From: Hofstenia miamia | Lineage: Eukaryota > Xenacoelomorpha > Acoela | Length of the DNA: 64,000 nucleotides | Assembly (NCBI GenBank): GCA_004352715.1 | Contig: SCFE01000003.1 | Span: 3,358,696-3,422,695 of the forward strand | Reading direction: 5' to 3' | In this document: one piece after another, positions 58,003 to 64,000 of the stretch | Layout of the letters: the number at the start of each line of letters is the position of its first letter | Numbering within the stretch: position 1 is the first letter of the stretch | Program-made: the position numbers and the translations under genes | Notes under the pieces: model-generated | Told to the model about the DNA's origin: nothing | The model's database searches: none | The model's input: only the letters and a program-made list of their open reading frames with translations

Positions 58003-58027
58003 ATATATATATATATATATATATATA

Positions 58028-58800
58028 AATTTTATTAATTTCTTGCACATCAACTTAGACCCCATAAGTATATAATAATATACTGTATGTTAACGCCATA
58101 TGTATAATTATACGGTTTTCTTGACACAAAAAGAGGCATCAGGAACCATCTAACTTATTGAATATTAGACCTACTACCACTCATCAAATGTGTTTGTATT
58201 TGCTATCTTGAAGTATTAAAATTCATAAAAATTAATAAGAATTACTTTTTCAAACTCTTCTTGCATTAATTTACCCTATAATGGTATCATTTCATTATTT
58301 GAAATTCCTTGCAGGATTTGTGAAGAATTGCATAAGACATACATTAATGATTTCTTGATAGGCTGGGAAGACATCTTGAACTGTATTTCGAGAAAAGTAC
58401 GATAAAGAAATGCACATTCTTCTTTACTTGAGAATAAAATAGCTGAGAAATCCGTAGTATCGGTTAAAAATGAAATGATATGTTCAGAAATCTAAATTAT
58501 ATTATAATAATAGTAATATTAAAAGTCAAAGCAACTATAACTTGGATATATAAATAATAATAATAATAATAATAATCTAATTTTCAATAGCGTATACTTA
58601 GTCTATTTGTACAGATTGCCATATATTACAATCCTGTAAAAATGATGCATACACTATACACGTTTTCAAAATTGAAACATATACAAGAATAAACTACGCT
58701 ACACTTACTTAATTATAAAATTTAATATACATTCTATGTGTAATTAAAAATGATGGAAATCAGGAATTCATAAAATTTCGCCATATATTTAACCTGTTTG
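58028..58800. other. AT-rich stretch with (AAT)n
   Basis: No gene seen. An (AAT)n run occupies about 58552-58576. Confidence 0.5.
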
Positions 58801-59456
58801 GGGACCCTAGCATAGTGTTTTGCAGACCTGCCGTGGTCCGCCAGGCAGAAGAGAGGGCGGGCACCGGGCATAACTGTGACTGGACAGGTGGGCATCGGGC
58901 AAATGTTATGCTTGCTCAACTAAAGTCTGGTATAATCATAAGATAATAATCTGTAATGATGTAAGTTTTATTGTTTTTAAAATGAAATTTAATAATTTAC
59001 CGCGAAATTTATGTTTTTACCGGAAAAATATTTAAATTTTATTTAGAATATGCTAATGAACTACTAGTTATTTGGTCTTGCAAAAAACAAAAATTATATA
59101 ACACATTTGTTAATCTATTTATGACATATAATTTGTATTTTCATAAATTACTTCAAATGATTAGAAGCGAGCCCTAAAAGGGATATGGGTGCAGGACGAC
59201 CGCGGGCAGTGTTAAATCTACAAATGTAAAACACTAATCTGTAGGCATGATCTTTGATATAATTAATAAATTCTAAGGAGTCGTCAGAAGTTTCTCACTA
59301 AAAGACAAAATTATATAATAGTAGTTCTGTGCATTTTGATTTAATTTCGTAGTATTTTACGTTTTTATCAATAGATGGCGGGGGATCGGGCTGCAGGTTC
59401 CATGCTCGATGGCAGAAAACTAAATCTAAAAATGCAAAACACTACCCTAGCAGAGT
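58801..59456. repeat. Cluster of three related GC-rich modules
   Basis: A module with GACC.CGG.GCAG followed by AAATCTA.AAATG.AAAACACTA occurs at about 59186-59241 and, changed, at 59370-59450. An inverted version starts at 58805 (CCCTAGCATAGTGTTTTGCA) and continues into GC-rich DNA with GGGCACCGGGCA and GGGCATCGGGCA. The outer copies form an inverted pair (TGCAAAACACTA...CTAG). It may be a decayed MITE or a cluster of insertions. Confidence 0.45.
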
Positions 59457-59459
59457 ATG

Positions 59460-60046
59460 TTGTGAAAGCAAACTATGTTTTAATAATTTCCGATGTTTAT
59501 ATCTAGCCTATTCCACGGTTTGCATATAGTTGCAGAAATTATTTTAAATTTGTATGCTATTTATGTAGCTTTACTGCGCTGATTGTAACTCATGTATTGG
59601 TTAGGAAACGATGTAGTTTTCCAAAATCATGATTATGTTTATATGTGATTACTAGACATTGTAGATTCCTAACTTTAGCTTTATAAATTTATCATGTTTC
59701 TCAATACATTGTTGGTAATGATCAGTTAAACTTCTATTTTTGCGTTCTTATCCCTCATGCTTATAGCATGAGAAGTATGCATGCCATATTTATAGTAGCT
59801 ATAAAACTGGTGCGACTATCAAGGCTTTGATTCTTGTAACTGATTATATTTGCCGAAGATTTTATATTCCAAGTTGGATTCTTGAAAATTTATTTTTTAT
59901 AAAAGAGCTAAATTTGAAATGTCTATCAATCTCTACACCCAACCCAAAAATTTATGATTTTAGACTACTACTGCTGGACCCTTTTCATTTATTGAAAATT
60001 TCACATTATTGGCTAACTGATCAGAACTTTCATGTGTAGTAGAAAT

Positions 60047-60081
<35 letters not shown>

Positions 60082-62089
60082 NNNNNNNNNNNNNNNNNNN
60101 NNNNNNNNNNNNNNNNNNNNNNNNNNNNNNNNNNNNNNNNNNNNNNNNNNNNNNNNNNNNNNNNNNNNNNNNNNNNNNNNNNNNNNNNNNNNNNNNATAT
60201 ATATATATATATATATATATATTCATTTGTGCTTTTTATATAAATTTTCTTTGTATAAGTCAAATGGGCCAAATGGGAATCTTTCCAAGACTTTGAAAAA
60301 ATTGGTTAAGTTTGTATATATTTTTCATGCTATTACGTAATTTAACAAAGTAGAAAACGAATTGGTATAAAACTTGATTTGATTCATGATGGTAATTAAT
60401 CAGACGATTTGAAAATAATGAAAGTTGTGACAATAGATGACATTAGACCATTGATTGAGTCACAATAAATCATATTGACATTATTGGAGTCCAAGCATTA
60501 ATATTGCAAAGTACTTCAAATATATTACGACCGGAATTTAAATTTAATAAATTGCAAATTCGTAACTCCAAGCAATGTCGAGATTCGATTTTTCAGTCAG
60601 TTCTTAATCAATCCAATCCCAGCTTCAAATGGTACATTTCAACCTACTGAATTTTCAAATTTATACTTAACATTGCAATACTTCAATTGGTTAGGCTGCC
60701 CAGCCCATTTCAAGCCTTGATTGCGAAAAGGAATAAAATCACCCTTATGAAAATGGCTTTACATTGCAAATAGTGATCATAAAAAATGAAAGTTTGTACC
60801 TGAGGAAAGTTGTATCTAAACGACGAATGATTAAGTTTTTTGAAGAAATCTGGAAAACCTCGCTGAATGGACACAACCTCTGTTAACCAAACTAAATAAC
60901 AATTACTAATTATCATTAAATGCTTAGCAATTTTTAAGCTTTAGATATCAAATATTGTTTGACAATTTTATTCGCCAATTCTAGGAGAGGGCTAGTCAAT
61001 ACAATGGCAGGGGTATTCTAAGAAGTTGGAAACTCCCATTCAAATGACAGTGTAAAAATAAATGGGAATGAAACGGATTAGGGCATTATAAGGCCGGTTT
61101 CTTCAATAATTCAACAAAAACTTTTTTCTTAACCCTTTGTTTATTTCCAAAATCACAATAAAAAAGTTATTTTTAATTACAATTAAAAAATTGCAAAACT
61201 CAATAGAAGAACACTAGAAAGTATAAAATACATCACTCAAACAAAATATGTTTCAAAGTATAAAACGAAAATTTTAGGAATTTACTATTCAATTATCAAT
61301 TTTTGCTGAAATTTGGAAATAGCATCATAATAAAGTAGTTAATATCATTCCATTGTAGTATAATTTCACTTACTTGAGTTTCTTAAAACACTTTTCTTTT
61401 TTGATGGCAAGTAGAATAGTCTTTCCCCGGAAGAGTCCAAGAAAAACGTTTTTCTGACAAATTTGAACTTTGAACTTTTCCACTGCCTGGCAACAATTCC
61501 AATGAACTTTAACTGAGGGATAATTGATGAGCGGTCATTGAATTTAGCATATTCTAAAAATTAATCCTCATTACAATTTGCAACATACAATATTTTCATA
61601 CCAATTTGGTACACACGAAGCATACGATGAACACAACTTCCATTCACAACTTTTGTCTGAAACTCTGTCAATGACAAGAGTAAGCTGGCTGAATTAGGTT
61701 TTTTAAATCTTAATTTGTTTGCTAACAAGCTACGTCAAAATTAAAAACAGTTAGCACACCTGCAGTGAATTTTATATAATTAACAAATGACAACATCATT
61801 ATTTATAATAATAATAAACTATCTTAGATTGCAGCCTGAACTGGGGCTTTATCATAAAACACCAATTCGGCTCAAATTACCTAACAATTCTATAGTGCAA
61901 ACAACCTTAGCAAGTACGTGTACATTTAAGTTTTTGATTTTTCTCTTTGCAAAATGATTTTGAAATATTCACGACCCAATTCCTTAGTTTTCAGACGCAC
62001 AAACATTAATATTTTTTCTCATATTTATTGAGGTTAGAGGAGACACAATACTTGTGAACGACCCAATCAATATGCACAATTACTTTATC
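59460..62089. other. AT-rich stretch with TA gap
   Basis: It contains a 115-N gap (60082-60196) flanked by (TA)n on both sides. No exon or element is recognised in the rest. Confidence 0.5.
60082..60196. other. Assembly gap (115 N) inside a TA microsatellite
   Basis: (TA)n directly abuts both edges (60051-60081 and 60197-60222). Confidence 0.9.
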
Positions 62090-62233
62090 AGACTTGTCAA
62101 CGAGCCGAGCTTCTAACAAGCCGAGCTGAAACGAGCCTCATTGAAAGATTTTCTGTGCTGAGCCGAGCCGAACTTTTCTCAAAATTTAAACGAGCCCAGC
62201 CCAGCTTAGAAATTACGGCTCGTTGACAAGTCT
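62090..62233. mobile_element. 144-bp MITE with 18-bp perfect TIRs and CGAGC words
   Basis: AGACTTGTCAACGAGCCG at 62090-62107 is perfectly inverted at 62216-62233. The interior is a degenerate array of GAGCCGAGC-like words (ACAAGCCGAGCTG, TGAGCCGAGCCGAAC, ACGAGCCCAGCCCAGC). No coding sequence and no obvious target duplication. Confidence 0.75.
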
Positions 62234-63200
62234 AGTATAGATATAGATCATGTAAGCCAAAGCCAATGTCAATTTCAGGTACCAGCTTTATAAGTGATGA
62301 TTAATAATATAGCCTAATATTTTGGCATAGAGGCAGAGAGTTCATTTTTTTGTGCTACATTCAGAAATTAAGCAATGAAGGAATTTCGATTTACTCCTAA
62401 ATGTTCAAATCACCTTTCACAGTTCAAAACTTAACACAATATTGGGTATTTCGTGTGGCTAATCTCAATTCTAGAGATTAAGTATAGGAGGTTCTAGGTC
62501 TTGAATTGCTCTTGACACGACTCTACTAAACCTGACTCTTTTTATGAATTTTAATCAGATATTCCGCCACACCAAATTTTGTAAAAAAAATTGTCGGCAA
62601 ATGCATCAGCAGTAACCGATTCGATTCACTTCCAGTCATGTATAATATAATAGTATTAAAATGAGGAATAAACATAATTAGTATCAACAATAAAAAGAAA
62701 CTATGTGTAAATACCATCTAAGATTATTAGAAGCTGTTCAAAATATTAGATGTTTATCTATATCTTGGAAAAAAATCGAATATTTATGATCGTTTAAATC
62801 ACATCATTAACGGTTAAATTAAGTTTGAGGTAATTTTGTTAATCCAAGAACAACGAGAATATGATTTTGAGCACAAATCAAATAGGATAAACCTGATGTA
62901 TTGTGCCTTTTCCACTTTTTAAACTACTTTTTCTCAGCACATTAAGAGACTCATCCTAACTTTGCTTACTTAGATTCAGCAAAAAACATCAATAGGCTAA
63001 GTTTGGGGGGTACTTTGTTACCACAAAAGAAATGAAATCAGCTTAAAACTCTTGTTTTAGGATTATGCTAGTTTGTTATAGTAATGCCATGTTTTAAAAG
63101 CCCCAATGATATGATTTCATGAACATTTTAATATGAATTTAGCTTGTACCCAAAAAATACTGTTTTGTGAAATTCTAACTTATTTTTAGTTTTTGTATGC
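62234..63200. other. AT-rich stretch without supported gene
   Basis: Nothing recognisable. Confidence 0.45.
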
Positions 63201-63204
63201 TATG

Positions 63205-63700
63205 ATTTTTCATATTTTAGTTGATATGTCAAGAAGACAATCTTTGGAAAAACACTGCAGGAATTTGAATTTAAAAAGTTGAGCAGTCAGGAGCAAGATA
63301 ACATCGAAAATCACAATGAAACCTTAAATATAAATGAGATTTCTCAATTTTTCTGAAAACATTGATGCAACAGTGGGTGACTTAAGAGAAATTTTAAATC
63401 TTCAAAGTTCTACTGACGATTAGGAAGAGGTAGTGCAATTTGGTTCATCAAGCAGACTTTGGACCTCAATTTCCAAAAAAAGAGATAACACAGTGGGCAG
63501 AGAATCATTTTGAAATATTATTCAAATAAATTTTGGTGCACCAAATCATGTAGGAGTTGTAAGATCATCTAATTCTATAATGATATTTATAGATAAAATC
63601 TTAGAAAACTGTCTTCGTAATAAAACCTGTAAACGTGTCAAAATTTGGCGGGACTGATTCATTTCGAGATGCATGCAATTCATGAAAGCAAGTAGAAAGT
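63205..63700 (+). pseudogene. Possible decayed transposase (piggyBac-like?)
   Basis: Stop-interrupted frames read ENIDATVGDLREILNLQSS, then FGAPNHVGVVRSSNSIMIFI and DKILENCLRNKTCKR. The order (acidic start, G.P..GV, then an F..D.I.......T segment) loosely resembles the region after the acidic N-terminus of piggyBac transposases. I see no catalytic motif, so this is a weak call. Confidence 0.25.
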
Positions 63701-64000
63701 CTTGAGCTTGAAGCATTTATTTGATTGTATATAGTAGCTGCAGTTCATAAGGTACATGATTGCAGTTTAGAAAAACGAGGTTCACTAGCGTTTTGGAAAA
63801 AAATTTTTTAATGAAGCGACTTTCTAGATTAAGTTGAATGAAATGATAACGATAAATGTAGTCTAATTTGACAAACAAACCACTATATTCTTCATCCTAA
63901 CCTGGCAATCAAGTAGTAAAGATTAGAATATCACGATGGTGTTTAAATATATTAGAGTTGTGCTTGGGCCAAACCGCCGTACATGCTGCTTGCGGGTTAC

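Noticed and set aside
56912-58075. Open frames across the 57003-58002 gap
   Set aside because: N plus TA repeat translation only.
1-64000. CRISPR arrays, rRNA or tRNA genes, bacterial operon features
   Set aside because: No regularly spaced repeats, no recognisable RNA gene, and introns and transposons show the DNA is eukaryotic.

Overview
The window is eukaryotic, very AT-rich, intron-containing animal DNA from a draft scaffold. It has four 1000-N gaps, gaps of 568, 115 and 20 N, and three single-N joins. Introns of 39 to 43 nt ending in TTTTAG or TTTAAG, the low GC, and the mix of Tc1, hAT, piggyBac and non-LTR elements suggest a small-intron invertebrate. A flatworm of planarian type is my best guess, but nothing here proves it.

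Two host genes are visible. One is an intact small histone-fold gene of the NC2-alpha/DRAP1 type (22250-22684, +). The other is a phosphoinositide-specific phospholipase C of delta-like layout. I could read 15 of its exons. They lie in three blocks that are out of order: EF-hand and first half of X at 50839-55817 (+); second half of X, linker and Y at 35802-41124 (+); C2 at 30524-31477 (-). Splice phases and protein motifs join cleanly from block to block, so the locus is either misassembled at (TA)n tracts and gaps or is a rearranged or tandem gene family.

Region by region. 1-2120: AT-rich DNA with a 404-bp MITE carrying a 9-bp target duplication. 2125-10324: an LTR retrotransposon (947-bp core LTR, TG...CA ends, 4-bp duplication TTAT) whose sequenced interior holds two related proteins of a family I do not recognise, with no reverse transcriptase visible. 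A reversed LINE fragment lies between its two gaps. 10.3-15.7 kb: AT-rich DNA with a foldback element built on AGTAAAG words. 15.8-18.5 kb: a non-LTR retrotransposon (endonuclease end plus reverse transcriptase). 20.3-21.4 kb: an internally deleted piggyBac element with palindromic subterminal sites. 22.2-22.7 kb: NC2-alpha-like gene. 22.8-28.9 kb: scattered LINE remnants (reverse transcriptase, endonuclease, ORF1, C-terminus). 30.5-56 kb: the PLC blocks, with a complete hAT element (8-bp duplication), a complete but frameshifted Tc1 element, a second Tc1 remnant, further hAT pieces and several MITEs in introns or between blocks. 57-64 kb: gap-rich AT DNA with a GC-rich repeat cluster, an 18-bp-TIR MITE and a possible piggyBac remnant.

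The window therefore shows a host PLC locus crowded by at least six transposon classes, plus one LTR element with unusual cargo. No CRISPR array, rRNA gene or tRNA gene was seen.
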